Of a DNA stretch of 34,591 bases, positions 26,892-34,591 are shown one piece after another. The notes below the pieces were generated by a model. It was not told where the DNA came from. It searched no databases and saw only the letters and a program-made list of their open reading frames with translations. This DNA is from an uncultured Luminiphilus sp. (GTDB lineage Bacteria; Pseudomonadota; Gammaproteobacteria; Pseudomonadales; Halieaceae). Location: the NCBI GenBank assembly GCA_905479205.1, contig CAJQLP010000029.1, positions 1 through 34,591 on the forward strand. The letters run 5' to 3'. Both the position numbers and the translations under genes were made by a program. Each line of letters opens with the position of its first letter. Positions within the stretch are counted from its first letter, which is position 1.

Positions 26892-26963
26892 AGGTAGTCT
26901 CCTTGTTGGAGGGGATATGGTAACGTTTTTGTTATGCAGAGAATAAGGGAGCCATGGTTCACC

Positions 26964-27179
26964 ATGCCAGATTTAGAGCAACGTATCGCGCATCTTGAAA
27001 CGCAGCTGATTTTTCTAGAAGATACCGTCTCATCGCTCGACGTAGCGCTTGCTCATCAGCAGCAGCAAGTGATTGAGTTGAAGAGTGAGAACCGCTTGCT
27101 TCACCAACAGCTAAAAGAACAGGGTACCCGACTCGACTCGGTCGATCAGGTAGACAACACTCCACCCCCTCACTATTGA
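26964..27179 (+). CDS. slyX: SlyX family coiled-coil protein
   Basis: 71 residues from the ATG at 26964 (MPDLEQRIAHLETQ), nearly all one coiled coil, ending in the family's typical PPPHY. AGGGAG lies upstream, somewhat far; an in-frame ATG at 26934 has no ribosome site and adds residues not found in the family. Function is unknown despite wide conservation in proteobacteria. The amidohydrolase gene follows after 9 bases. Confidence 0.9.
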   Translation: MPDLEQRIAHLETQLIFLEDTVSSLDVALAHQQQQVIELKSENRLLHQQLKEQGTRLDSVDQVDNTPPPHY

Positions 27180-27188
27180 GATTACGTT

Positions 27189-28901
27189 ATGTCTAAACGA
27201 GTTATTTTCCTCGTGCTCGCGGCCTTTGCCATTGGCCTTTACGTACTATTTTCTATTGCCACGCGAGCTCCGGAACCGCCGGCCCATCAAGTCTTCATAA
27301 ACGGCAACGTCTTGACTATCGATGCGAACAATAGTGTTGCTGAGGCCATTAGCGTCCGCGCCGATCGAATTGAAAAAGTGGGCACTAGCGAAGAGATTTT
27401 AGCGTTAGTCGATGAATCGACCTACGTCGTTGATTTGCGCGGTCGCACGTTGATGCCTGGCTTTGTCGATTCTCATGGCCATTTCCCTGGATCAGGACAA
27501 ACCGTTTTTTCAACAGACCTCAACTCACCGCCTATTGGTGACGTCGATGACATTGAAGAAGTCATTGATCGTCTCAAAAAGATGGCCGACGCGCGACCCG
27601 ATGGCTGGATCATGGGCTGGGGCTACGATGACACAATGATTGCAGAGCAGCGGCACTTAACTCGAGAAGATCTGGATCGAGTGTCTACAACGCGTCCAGT
27701 CTCGGTGATGCATATTTCTGGGCACTTATCGTCCGTCAATTCGGTTGCTTTGGCTGAGGCAGGAATCGATGAGAACACGCCAGACCCTGAGGGTGGTCAC
27801 ATTCAAAGAGACATGGACTCCCCCGATCAACGCCGCCCCAATGGGGTGCTTGAGGAAACAGCGGCTAGAGAAATTCTGACAAGAATGTTCGATCTCAGTT
27901 TGAGCGATGGTGTTCGTATGACGACCGACGCCGCTCGAACATATTTAGCGCAAGGTGTTACGACCGCGTCGGCCGGAGGCATGCCTTTAGCAGCTGCAAA
28001 AGGGCTGGGGCCTCTCAGTCAATTCAATGTTTACCCTCAGCGTGTAGCTTTGTTTCCTCTCTATGAGGAGGTGATGGATCAAATTGTTAATGAGGGCTGG
28101 CACCCACGCGAATTCGAAGCAGGGCGAGTAACGGTACCTCGAGTCAAGATCATTGCCGATGGCAGTATCCAAGGTTTCACGGGTTATTTACGCGAACCAT
28201 ACTACGTAGCTTACAAAGGGGATGTTAATTACCGTGGTTATCCCTCAGTACCTCGCGATGCGCTTTTTGAGCAAGTTGAAGATCTTTATGAGCGGCGCAT
28301 TCAGGTGGCGATACACTGTAATGGCGATGCATCCATCGACGATGGTTTGGATGCTATTGAAGCCGCAGCGGCCAAGTTTCCATGGCCCCAAGCGCGACCA
28401 CTGATTATTCACGCGCAAATGACCCGTCGCGATCAAATTGATCGAATGGCCGCGCTGGGTGTTACACCCAGTTTTTTCTCAGCACACACCTACTTTTGGG
28501 GTGATCGCCATGCAGCTATATTTATGGGCCCCGAACGTGCGGCCAACATGAGTCCTGCAAAGTGGGCGCTAGACGCTGGGGTGCGATTTAGTTCACATAT
28601 GGATACACCCGTCCTGCCAATGCTGCCTCTGCAGGCGGTATGGAGCCAAGTTGAGCGCAAGAGTACCAGTGGCGAAGTCATAGGACCTCATCAGCGTATT
28701 AGCCGCGTTCAGGCCTTGCGCGCGGTCACCATTGATGCCGCGTGGCAAGTATTCATGGACGAGGAAATTGGCTCTATCGAGCCGGGTAAAATGGCTGATT
28801 TAGTCGTGCTGTCGGGTAGCCCACTGGACGCAGAGGATATGCGTACCTTGATCGTCGAGAGAACCTTTATTGGCGGAGCCGAAGTCTACAGCCGACTCTA
28901 A
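27189..28901 (+). CDS. Membrane-anchored amidohydrolase (YtcJ-like, amidohydrolase family 3)
   Basis: 570 residues. An uncleaved-looking signal anchor (about 5-25) suggests attachment to the inner membrane, with the enzyme facing the periplasm. The metal motif is His96-Gly-His98 (DSHGHF). Further conserved features are VKIIADGSIQG, AIHCNGDASID, IHAQMT, FSSHMDTPV and the C-terminal IEPGKMADLVVLSG. The family hydrolyses amide or related bonds in varied substrates, and the substrate here cannot be deduced. It lies 9 bases after slyX, so the two are probably co-transcribed. Confidence 0.92.
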   Translation: MSKRVIFLVLAAFAIGLYVLFSIATRAPEPPAHQVFINGNVLTIDANNSVAEAISVRADRIEKVGTSEEILALVDESTYVVDLRGRTLMPGFVDSHGHFPGSGQTVFSTDLNSPPIGDVDDIEEVIDRLKKMADARPDGWIMGWGYDDTMIAEQRHLTREDLDRVSTTRPVSVMHISGHLSSVNSVALAEAGIDENTPDPEGGHIQRDMDSPDQRRPNGVLEETAAREILTRMFDLSLSDGVRMTTDAARTYLAQGVTTASAGGMPLAAAKGLGPLSQFNVYPQRVALFPLYEEVMDQIVNEGWHPREFEAGRVTVPRVKIIADGSIQGFTGYLREPYYVAYKGDVNYRGYPSVPRDALFEQVEDLYERRIQVAIHCNGDASIDDGLDAIEAAAAKFPWPQARPLIIHAQMTRRDQIDRMAALGVTPSFFSAHTYFWGDRHAAIFMGPERAANMSPAKWALDAGVRFSSHMDTPVLPMLPLQAVWSQVERKSTSGEVIGPHQRISRVQALRAVTIDAAWQVFMDEEIGSIEPGKMADLVVLSGSPLDAEDMRTLIVERTFIGGAEVYSRL

Positions 28902-28902
28902 C

Positions 28903-28931
28903 AAGAGCCTCTTCAAAAAAGAGCCTCTTCA
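28903..28931. repeat. Two 13-base direct repeats
   Basis: AAGAGCCTCTTCA occurs at 28903-28915 and again at 28919-28931, separated by AAA. Each copy contains the small palindrome AAGAG-C-CTCTT. The second copy ends on the stop codon of the minus-strand thioesterase gene. It may be a weak terminator for one or both converging genes or a recent slippage duplication. Confidence 0.7.
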
Positions 28932-29594
28932 GGATTCTCCTTCATGGAAGATCATGTGTTTAGGCTGGACAAAGGTCGCCTCGGCTGTCGCGGTGACCTC
29001 ACCCTCACATGACATTTCCGCAAACACTCGGGTCTTTCGTCCGCCAGCCGACTCGACGGTTGCGGAGAGATCAATCACCTTTCCTAGTGGGGTGGGCTTC
29101 ACATAGCGAACGCTGAGGCCTCCCGTCATGCCCGGTTTGCCCAGGCGCATGTGGGACATGCCCATGAAATGGTCGAAAATAGCCGCTACCCAGCCCCCGT
29201 GAACATGCCTAGGGGGGCCCTCATAGGCCCAATTAAACGTTACGCGGCCCCGGACAACATCGCCGTCTAGCCAGTGCTTGAGCCCTGGCGAAATGGGGTG
29301 ACTCTCTCCGCCAACACAGAGAATTTCATGATTAGCGACGGGCAAATTGCCCCTCGCTTTCGCGTACGCCAAGATACCTTTGAGCTGAGGGTATTTTCTT
29401 AAATTGGCAGATAGGTTCAACAGCTCTTCGGCGATGGCATCGGCATTGGTTTCTGGGATGTCGGCAATGGTGGCGGCCTCGATCAGCTCTCGCATGGCGG
29501 CAGCGACTTTTCGTCGGCCCACCCAATATCCAGAGTACGGCTCGTGAATATCAGTAGCGAAGAAAGGAGAAGTGAGATCGTCGTCTTCGGTCAC
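28929..29594 (-). CDS. PaaI-like hotdog-fold thioesterase
   Basis: 221 residues from GTG at 29594, which overlaps the epoxide hydrolase stop by 4 bases and has GAAGG upstream; a longer form from 29651 would lie within the neighbour. The C-terminal half is a hotdog domain: HVHGGWVAAIFDH provides the HGG and Asp/His region typical of acyl-CoA thioesterases, then TGGLSVRYVKPTPLGK and the strand TVESAGGRKTRVFAEM. The N-terminal 90 residues are helical and not part of the minimal fold. The likely role is hydrolysis of an acyl-CoA. Co-transcribed with the epoxide hydrolase. Confidence 0.88.
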   Translation of the reverse strand: MTEDDDLTSPFFATDIHEPYSGYWVGRRKVAAAMRELIEAATIADIPETNADAIAEELLNLSANLRKYPQLKGILAYAKARGNLPVANHEILCVGGESHPISPGLKHWLDGDVVRGRVTFNWAYEGPPRHVHGGWVAAIFDHFMGMSHMRLGKPGMTGGLSVRYVKPTPLGKVIDLSATVESAGGRKTRVFAEMSCEGEVTATAEATFVQPKHMIFHEGES

Positions 29595-30763
29595 GTTAAA
29601 ACGCCTTCTTTTTTTAAAGCAGCATGCCAGTTTTGAATTTCCGACACCCAAAGTGCCGGTGTTTCGAGGGCCGCAAAATGCCCCCCATGCTCGATAGCAT
29701 TATTGAAATAAACGAGCCGTGTGAAACGCTTTTCAGCCCAGCGTCGGCTTGTCCGAAATATCTCTAGGGGAAATAGCGAAATGCCGGTGGGGAGATTAAT
29801 ATTGGCGAGGTTTGGTGTGTTGAAGCTTTCCCAGTAAAGCCTAGCGGAGCTGGCGCCGCTGTTGGTCATCCAATAAAGCGTCACCGTATCGAGCAGATCG
29901 CTTCGGCTCAGAGCGTTTTCTGGATGCCTTGTCCCATTGCGTATGCAGTCGGTCCATTGGCCGTATTTTTCCGCCACCCATGCGAGTTGCCCCGACGGCG
30001 AGTCAGCAAGACCATAGCCCAAGGTTTGAGGGCGCGTACTTTGCTGTTTGGAGTATCCCGATTCCCATTGCTGGTAAAAGTCGAACGCCTCGATAGCGCT
30101 CTGTTCTTCGGGTAATAGCGAATTCATCGTCGCTGGATCGGGTGATACTACCGGTAATGTGATGTGGATGGCCTGACAAGATGTACCCTCTTGCAGGGCA
30201 ATAGCCTGAGTGATTAATGCCCCCCAGTCCCCGCCATGCGCGATAAATTTCGCATAGCCTAGGCGGTTCATTAAGGTGATCCACATAGTAGCAATACGAT
30301 CTACGCCGATACCCGTGGTACGCGGCTTACCTGAGAAGCCGTATCCCGGTAGTGAGGGGATGACCAGATGAAATGCTTGCTCCGATGTACCGCCAAACGC
30401 CGTAGGATTCGTTAGGCGTTCAATGACATGGCGAAATTCCAACACTGAGCCAGGCCACCCGTGGGTTAGCAGCAATGGTTGAGCCTGTGTATGCGGAGAG
30501 CGCACATGGATGAAATGAATATCAATATCGTCAATTTGAGTGCGGTAGTTTGGCCAGCGATTGAGCTCGCTGGGTACCTGCGTCATATCGTAGTCATCCC
30601 GCCAGCTATCGACGAGTTCGCGTAGGTAAGAGAGAGGAATACCTTGAGACCAATCGCCAACGGTCTCCTCATCGGGCAGGCGGGTATGGCTAAGTCGCCG
30701 CCTCAGATCTTCAATAAGGTCTGAGGAGAATTGGGGCTCATAAAGCTCAATAGGTTCATTCAT
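29591..30763 (-). CDS. Epoxide hydrolase (EHN domain, alpha/beta hydrolase)
   Basis: 390 residues. The N-terminal EHN region (about 4-110) is typical of microsomal-type epoxide hydrolases. The oxyanion motif HGWPGS is at 101-106, nucleophile Asp179 is in GGDWGA, and catalytic His362 is in EHGGHFAALE. These enzymes open epoxides to vicinal diols. It has no membrane anchor, unlike the mammalian form. It is followed directly by the thioesterase gene with a 4-base overlap. Substrate unknown. Confidence 0.94.
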   Translation of the reverse strand: MNEPIELYEPQFSSDLIEDLRRRLSHTRLPDEETVGDWSQGIPLSYLRELVDSWRDDYDMTQVPSELNRWPNYRTQIDDIDIHFIHVRSPHTQAQPLLLTHGWPGSVLEFRHVIERLTNPTAFGGTSEQAFHLVIPSLPGYGFSGKPRTTGIGVDRIATMWITLMNRLGYAKFIAHGGDWGALITQAIALQEGTSCQAIHITLPVVSPDPATMNSLLPEEQSAIEAFDFYQQWESGYSKQQSTRPQTLGYGLADSPSGQLAWVAEKYGQWTDCIRNGTRHPENALSRSDLLDTVTLYWMTNSGASSARLYWESFNTPNLANINLPTGISLFPLEIFRTSRRWAEKRFTRLVYFNNAIEHGGHFAALETPALWVSEIQNWHAALKKEGVLT

Positions 30764-30837
30764 GAGATGTCTCTGAAAACAAAGTAGAGAGCTTAACCGC
30801 TTGATGTGCTGAGCGCAGCTGAAGGATTGTTTAGTTG

Positions 30838-32247
30838 TTAGTTACTGACAGACTCTAAGGTCTCGCTCAAGAATGCCTCGAGTCCTTCTCGTTCGGAGGC
30901 CCGCTCAATGGTTTTCTTTAGCAGATAGGGGCTTCGAATTTCTCGATCTAAAAACAGCTTGCCAGTGACTTTGTCGGCCTCAGTTGCCCGGGCCAGCCAG
31001 ATAATGGTGTCGGCGCCCTCTTGTTCGTTGCGGAGGATTTTTTGCGTGACGCGGCGGAAGGTCGGTAACGCTGACTTCACTCCGGGTGTATCCGCCCAGC
31101 CTGGATGCATTGCATTGACAACGATGTTGTCATCGCGCCAAGCGTCTGCCCAGAGTTCCGTTAAGACAGTTAACCCGCGTTTCGCGCGCGCGTAGGCCTG
31201 CGGACCGTCGTAGCTCTGCTCATCCATGATTAAGTGTTTGAGTGATAAACGCTGGGTATACATGCCACCAGAGATAACATTGATGATTCGAGACGGCGTC
31301 GAATGGTTTGCAAGCAGTGGCTTGAGTCCGCGCGTAAGCTGCCAAGGGCTCAGTAACAGCAAGGCAAAACTACGTTCTAGGCCCTCATCAGTGAGCAGGC
31401 GCTCATTAAACAATGCTCCCGCATTATTAATGAGCACATCGATAGGTTCGTCGCGTTCAATCAAGCGTTGTGTCAACGCATTGACGTCTGACATGAGCGC
31501 CAAGTCTGCCAGTTCCACCGTAATGTCAGTACGGCCTGTTTCTGCGGCAATATGATTTTTTAAGGGTACAATCCCATCGGGGTTACGTATCACGAGGGTC
31601 AGTTTTGCACCCGCTTCCGCGAGAGCAATGCTCGTGGCAAGGCCTAGTCCCGAGCTCGCGCCAGTCAGAACAACATGGACTCCATCCATCAGGCGGCTGA
31701 CAGGTTTCCACCGTTTCGCACCGCGGGTATATCCCCAGCGGCTAAACATGGCAACGCCCGGTAGCACCCAATTGTCAGCACGCAGCGAATCGCTACTCGT
31801 ACCTGGATTTGGGTTATTGTCCTCTAAAGCCGCTTTTAAACCTGCGAGACTATCTGCACCCATTGAGCGCATAGGCGCTTCGAAACGATGGGCAATTTTT
31901 TCAAGACCCGGTCTGTATTCAAATTCTGCCGTATAGTCGATATGCGTACCGCCATTGCGCTCCGAGAAGACGATCGTGTCTTTTACATCGAAGTATCGCC
32001 CGCGTCCTCGTAAAACCACGCTGTGCCAAGGCTGATATTCTTCAATTTCATAAACGAGTCGGAGCGATCCGGGGCCTACAGCACAGGTGAGATCAAATTG
32101 GCTCCCAAGCCTCACCGGCCCGTCAGTAATTTTCTGCGCGTGGGTCGCTGTGGCGTCCCATTCTTTGGCGTTTCTAAAGTCAGCAACGTAGCGAAAACAT
32201 TGCTCTACCGATCGAGGTACAACAATTTCTTCGTGGAGGGTAATCAT
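30838..32247 (-). CDS. SRPBCC-SDR fusion protein
   Basis: 469 residues with two domains. Residues 1-145 form an SRPBCC (START-like, polyketide cyclase/dehydrase) ligand-binding domain beginning ITLHEEIVVPRSVEQCFRYV. After a linker, residues 188-450 form a short-chain dehydrogenase with TGASSGLG at 195-202, NNAG at 274-277, Ser326, Tyr352 and Lys356 (YARAK). The layout resembles retinol-dehydrogenase-like SDRs joined to a hydrophobic-ligand carrier. A lipid-like substrate handed from one domain to the other is inference. It lies 74 bases upstream of the epoxide hydrolase gene on the same strand, so one operon is possible. Confidence 0.92.
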   Translation of the reverse strand: MITLHEEIVVPRSVEQCFRYVADFRNAKEWDATATHAQKITDGPVRLGSQFDLTCAVGPGSLRLVYEIEEYQPWHSVVLRGRGRYFDVKDTIVFSERNGGTHIDYTAEFEYRPGLEKIAHRFEAPMRSMGADSLAGLKAALEDNNPNPGTSSDSLRADNWVLPGVAMFSRWGYTRGAKRWKPVSRLMDGVHVVLTGASSGLGLATSIALAEAGAKLTLVIRNPDGIVPLKNHIAAETGRTDITVELADLALMSDVNALTQRLIERDEPIDVLINNAGALFNERLLTDEGLERSFALLLLSPWQLTRGLKPLLANHSTPSRIINVISGGMYTQRLSLKHLIMDEQSYDGPQAYARAKRGLTVLTELWADAWRDDNIVVNAMHPGWADTPGVKSALPTFRRVTQKILRNEQEGADTIIWLARATEADKVTGKLFLDREIRSPYLLKKTIERASEREGLEAFLSETLESVSN

Positions 32248-32344
32248 TTGCGATGACCAATGTCGTAAGTGTCATGTGCTTACGGTTGAAAGGCCGGCTT
32301 AGTTCACTTAAGACCTCACATTGACGCCTTTTGAGAGTGATCTA

Positions 32345-32686
32345 TTAGTCGTCTTTCCAGACCGTGCGCAGCGGCTCACCAAAGTCGTCGTAAATAACTT
32401 TTTTCCGCGGTCGTCGATTTCGTGTCAACGAGGGCTGCGGTTTGCCGCGTTTGGCTTGTTGGCGTTCGTCGAGGGCGGCGACGACGTCATCTAGCGGTGT
32501 TCGCGTCGCCCTCGGTTCAGTAAATAGGGGCGCTTGAAGGGGTCCTTTTCGCTGCTCAAGTGCGGTTTCGCCTTGGGCGACCGCACTAATCTCGCCTCCT
32601 GATTCCAAGTAAGCGTCAATGTCACGATCGATGTGCGCGCGTAAATCTGATTTCGAAGGTGGTTTGTGAAATAGTTTCTTACTCAT
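32345..32686 (-). CDS. Uncharacterised basic 113-residue protein
   Basis: Not recognised with confidence. The N-terminal part contains DIDAYLESGGEISAVAQGET, a pattern also seen in small RNA-polymerase- or nucleic-acid-associated proteins of gammaproteobacteria (SutA has a loosely similar 'LSRGGKV' segment); this is only a weak resemblance. The middle is charged, and residues 78-95 are strongly basic (KRGKPQPSLTRNRRPRKK). The C terminus is YDDFGEPLRTVWKDD. There is no signal peptide or membrane helix. Codon use and reading length fit a real gene. It is divergent from the esterase gene. Confidence 0.72.
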   Translation of the reverse strand: MSKKLFHKPPSKSDLRAHIDRDIDAYLESGGEISAVAQGETALEQRKGPLQAPLFTEPRATRTPLDDVVAALDERQQAKRGKPQPSLTRNRRPRKKVIYDDFGEPLRTVWKDD

Positions 32687-32736
32687 AGTTCATAGTATAC
32701 AAAGGTCGCTGTACTTTATGTGACTTGATGGGTTAA

Positions 32737-32748
32737 TAGTCACGACTA
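32737..32748. promoter_or_regulatory. Palindrome TAGTC-AC-GACTA
   Basis: Five-base arms around AC, in the 121-base divergent region between the 113-residue protein gene and the esterase gene. GGGTTAAT occurs once beside it (32730-32737) and again at 32762-32769, three helical turns away. Possible operator; weak evidence. Confidence 0.25.
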
Positions 32749-32807
32749 ATCGCTCCATTGCGGGTTAATTTTTGTTTTAATACGTTGAACTCCTATGAGC
32801 ACCGACC

Positions 32808-33884
32808 ATGTTCCTGTTTTTTGTCATTTTGCTTATCGTCGCCGCGATAGGGCTATTCTTTTGGTTACACGGAGACGATCTGTCCCGTTTCGATAAAGGC
32901 TATCCGAAACCTATTGCAGGTACTGTGCCGAGCGAGGGCGTTGCCGCGGTCGTTCAATCAGTGGCGGGCTTTACGGGCGCGACCGCAGGATTAAAACCAG
33001 GCCGGGCACGCCTGGCGATGTTACGACAAGCACTCGATGGAATCTCTGACGAAAAGCGCTTTGATGTAAGTTTCAGGCAGAACGCAGCAGGTGAGCCGCC
33101 GGGAGAGTGGGTTTTGAGTGCCAATAGCGACCCTGATCGGCGTCTACTTTATGTCCACGGCGGTGGCTTTGTGGCAGGTAGCCCGAAAAGCCATCGCGTT
33201 ATTACCAGTGCGTTGGCTGAATTAACCGGAATGGCTGTTTTCTCGCTCGACTACCGTTTGGTGCCTGAGCATAGTCGACTCGCCGGTCTCGATGATACTG
33301 AGAATGCCTTTACATGGTTGACAAAAAATGGCCCACAAGGCCCCGGTCTTGGTCGATTCATGGCAATCGCAGGCGATTCAGCGGGAGGTAATCTCATCTT
33401 GACGGCGGTTCAGCGGCTTAGAGATAAAGGACTGAAGAATGCCGATGCGATCGTCGGTATTTGCCCTTCGACTGACGTAACCATGCGCTCACCCTCACTT
33501 CGTGCCAATCTCACATCGGACCTGATGCTTGGAGGGGGATTAGCGCCTTTACTCCGGATGCCGACGGCGCTGCGTCACGCCATGATTGCGCTAACAAGTA
33601 AACGCTCGCCAGCTTCACCAGAGCTATCACCGTTGAGAGGTGATTTAAAGGATCTAGCACCGATACTGTTGCAAGTCAGTTTGACCGAAATGTTACTTGA
33701 CGACTCGGCGCGCTATTTTCACCGGGCCAAATCGCAGGGGGGTGATGTCGTCCTCCATACTTATGACAATATGGTGCATGTTTGGCACATGTTTTATCCT
33801 GAACTTTCAGAAGCAAAATTGGCGCTAGAAGGAGTCGCGGACTTTTTGCGAGCGGTTGAAGAGGGCGGAGCGCGCGCAGCATGA
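32808..33884 (+). CDS. Family IV (HSL-type) alpha/beta hydrolase/esterase
   Basis: 358 residues with an N-terminal membrane helix (about 2-20) that probably anchors it to the inner membrane. The HSL motif HGGG is at 117-120, nucleophile Ser191 is in GDSAGG, the acid is Asp298 or Asp299 (MLLDDSARYF) and His324 is in NMVHVWHMF. Such enzymes hydrolyse short- to medium-chain esters. The ribosome site is weak. The stop overlaps the plsC start (ATGA), so the two may act together on membrane lipids, which is inference. Confidence 0.92.
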   Translation: MFLFFVILLIVAAIGLFFWLHGDDLSRFDKGYPKPIAGTVPSEGVAAVVQSVAGFTGATAGLKPGRARLAMLRQALDGISDEKRFDVSFRQNAAGEPPGEWVLSANSDPDRRLLYVHGGGFVAGSPKSHRVITSALAELTGMAVFSLDYRLVPEHSRLAGLDDTENAFTWLTKNGPQGPGLGRFMAIAGDSAGGNLILTAVQRLRDKGLKNADAIVGICPSTDVTMRSPSLRANLTSDLMLGGGLAPLLRMPTALRHAMIALTSKRSPASPELSPLRGDLKDLAPILLQVSLTEMLLDDSARYFHRAKSQGGDVVLHTYDNMVHVWHMFYPELSEAKLALEGVADFLRAVEEGGARAA

Positions 33885-34591
33885 AGGCTATACGATCAAT
33901 GCTGGTGTTCTTGTGGATGGCAGTGACGGTTATCCCTGTAGCCATTTTTCTAATAGTTTTTTCGGTGTTTTTTAGTGGCGACAGACTGTGGTGGTGGTTC
34001 GCCCAGCCTTGGCTTCGTGGTGCCGTGTCTGCGGCAAAATACATAGGCGGCGTTAAGTACCGTGTTCATGGATTAGCTAACCTACCTGACCAGCGCGATA
34101 GCCAGCACATTATCTTGTGTCCCAAGCACCAATCTACTTGGGAGACGTTTTTCTTTCCCAGCATGATGCCACACCCGTTAGCCTATGTTTTTAAACGTGA
34201 GCTGCTGTACATCCCTTTTTTTGGGTGGGCGCTGGCGCGACTTGAAATGGTCCATATTGATCGCAGCGCGCGAGGTGAAGCGTGGAATAAAGTAGCCCTT
34301 CTTGGTTCTAAGCTCATGGATAAGGGCAAGTGGGTAATTATGTTCCCGGAGGGCACGCGAACTGTGCGAGGGGGCAAAGGCGACTACAAAACGGGTGCTG
34401 CTCGGCTCGCTATTGCAACAGATGCGCACATTATTCCTATTGCCGTTTCGTCAGCTCGTTGTTGGCCACGTCGAACATTTCGCTTTATTCCAGGCGTTAT
34501 CGATGTCTCGATAGGGCCGCCGATTATACCGCTCGCTGATGAGTCGGCGGTTGAACTCATGGGGCGTGTAGAGGCGTGGATCGAAGCGGAG
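33881..34591 (+). CDS. plsC: 1-acyl-sn-glycerol-3-phosphate acyltransferase, 3'-truncated
   Basis: 237 codons are open to the right edge with no stop, so the gene continues outside. My translation starts MKAIRSMLVFLWMAV with one N-terminal membrane helix (about 8-30). The acyltransferase motif is His83-QSTW-Glu88, an HX4E variant of the usual HX4D, followed by FPEGTR at 155-160 and IIPIAV. The enzyme transfers an acyl chain to lysophosphatidate to form phosphatidic acid at the inner membrane. It overlaps the esterase gene by four bases (ATGA). Confidence 0.93.
   Translation, partial: MKAIRSMLVFLWMAVTVIPVAIFLIVFSVFFSGDRLWWWFAQPWLRGAVSAAKYIGGVKYRVHGLANLPDQRDSQHIILCPKHQSTWETFFFPSMMPHPLAYVFKRELLYIPFFGWALARLEMVHIDRSARGEAWNKVALLGSKLMDKGKWVIMFPEGTRTVRGGKGDYKTGAARLAIATDAHIIPIAVSSARCWPRRTFRFIPGVIDVSIGPPIIPLADESAVELMGRVEAWIEAE

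Noticed and set aside
26934-26963. Upstream ATG for slyX
   Set aside because: No ribosome site, and the added residues do not fit the SlyX family.
1-34591. CRISPR arrays, prophage, insertion sequences, toxin-antitoxin or defence islands
   Set aside because: I looked for spaced repeats, transposase or integrase motifs and paired small genes on both strands and saw none.

Overview
The window is about 34.6 kb of densely packed chromosomal DNA from a gammaproteobacterium, probably a marine heterotroph. The evidence for the class is the set of genes: ribosome modulation factor (RMF), SlyX, YciH, an Slt70-type lytic transglycosylase, E. coli-like PepN, and the SelD/SelU pair. A CYP153-type P450, an epoxide hydrolase and several SDR/MDR enzymes suggest use of hydrocarbon or lipid substrates; placing it near the Halieaceae/OM60 group is only inference. 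There are no phage genes, transposases, integrases or CRISPR arrays. Bases 1-15 match the 3' end of the common Illumina adapter, so the left edge is an assembly end and not genome sequence.

Layout. Bases 16-3428 (+): a 5'-truncated DUF2797 protein, then aminopeptidase N (pepN). Bases 3454-11581 (-): an HD-GYP response regulator lies downstream of a tight six-gene operon of the MoxR/von Willebrand type (MoxR ATPase, DUF58, DUF4381, BatA-like VWA, BatB/BatC-like VWA-TPR fusion, BatD). Bases 11715-11918 (-): rmf. Bases 11919-12553: a long non-coding region that ends in hairpins and a strong intrinsic terminator, which lies inside the 5' end of the next reading frame. Bases 12474-15314 (+): DUF3833 lipoprotein, DUF3429 membrane protein, a GST-like protein and an SDR.

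Bases 15329-18129: an AraC-type regulator (-) divergent from a 2Fe-2S ferredoxin and CYP153-like P450 operon (+), closed by a bidirectional terminator. Bases 18206-19726 (-): an exported S10 serine carboxypeptidase-like protein. Bases 19861-19936 (-): tRNA-Arg(CCT). Bases 20017-21195 (+): an RlmD/TrmA-family RNA methyltransferase. Bases 21181-23381 (-): selD-selU for tRNA 2-selenouridine. Bases 23454-26518 (+): slt and an MDR oxidoreductase. Then yciH (-), slyX (+) and a membrane-anchored amidohydrolase (+).

Bases 28929-32247 (-): PaaI-like thioesterase, epoxide hydrolase and an SRPBCC-SDR fusion. Bases 32345-32686 (-): an unrecognised basic 113-residue protein. Bases 32808-34591 (+): a family IV esterase translationally coupled to a PlsC acyltransferase that runs off the right edge.

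No clearly new multi-gene system is evident. The points most worth a second look are the terminator embedded in the start of the DUF3833 frame, the SRPBCC-SDR fusion, the AraC/ferredoxin/CYP153 unit that has no reductase, and the adapter remnant.
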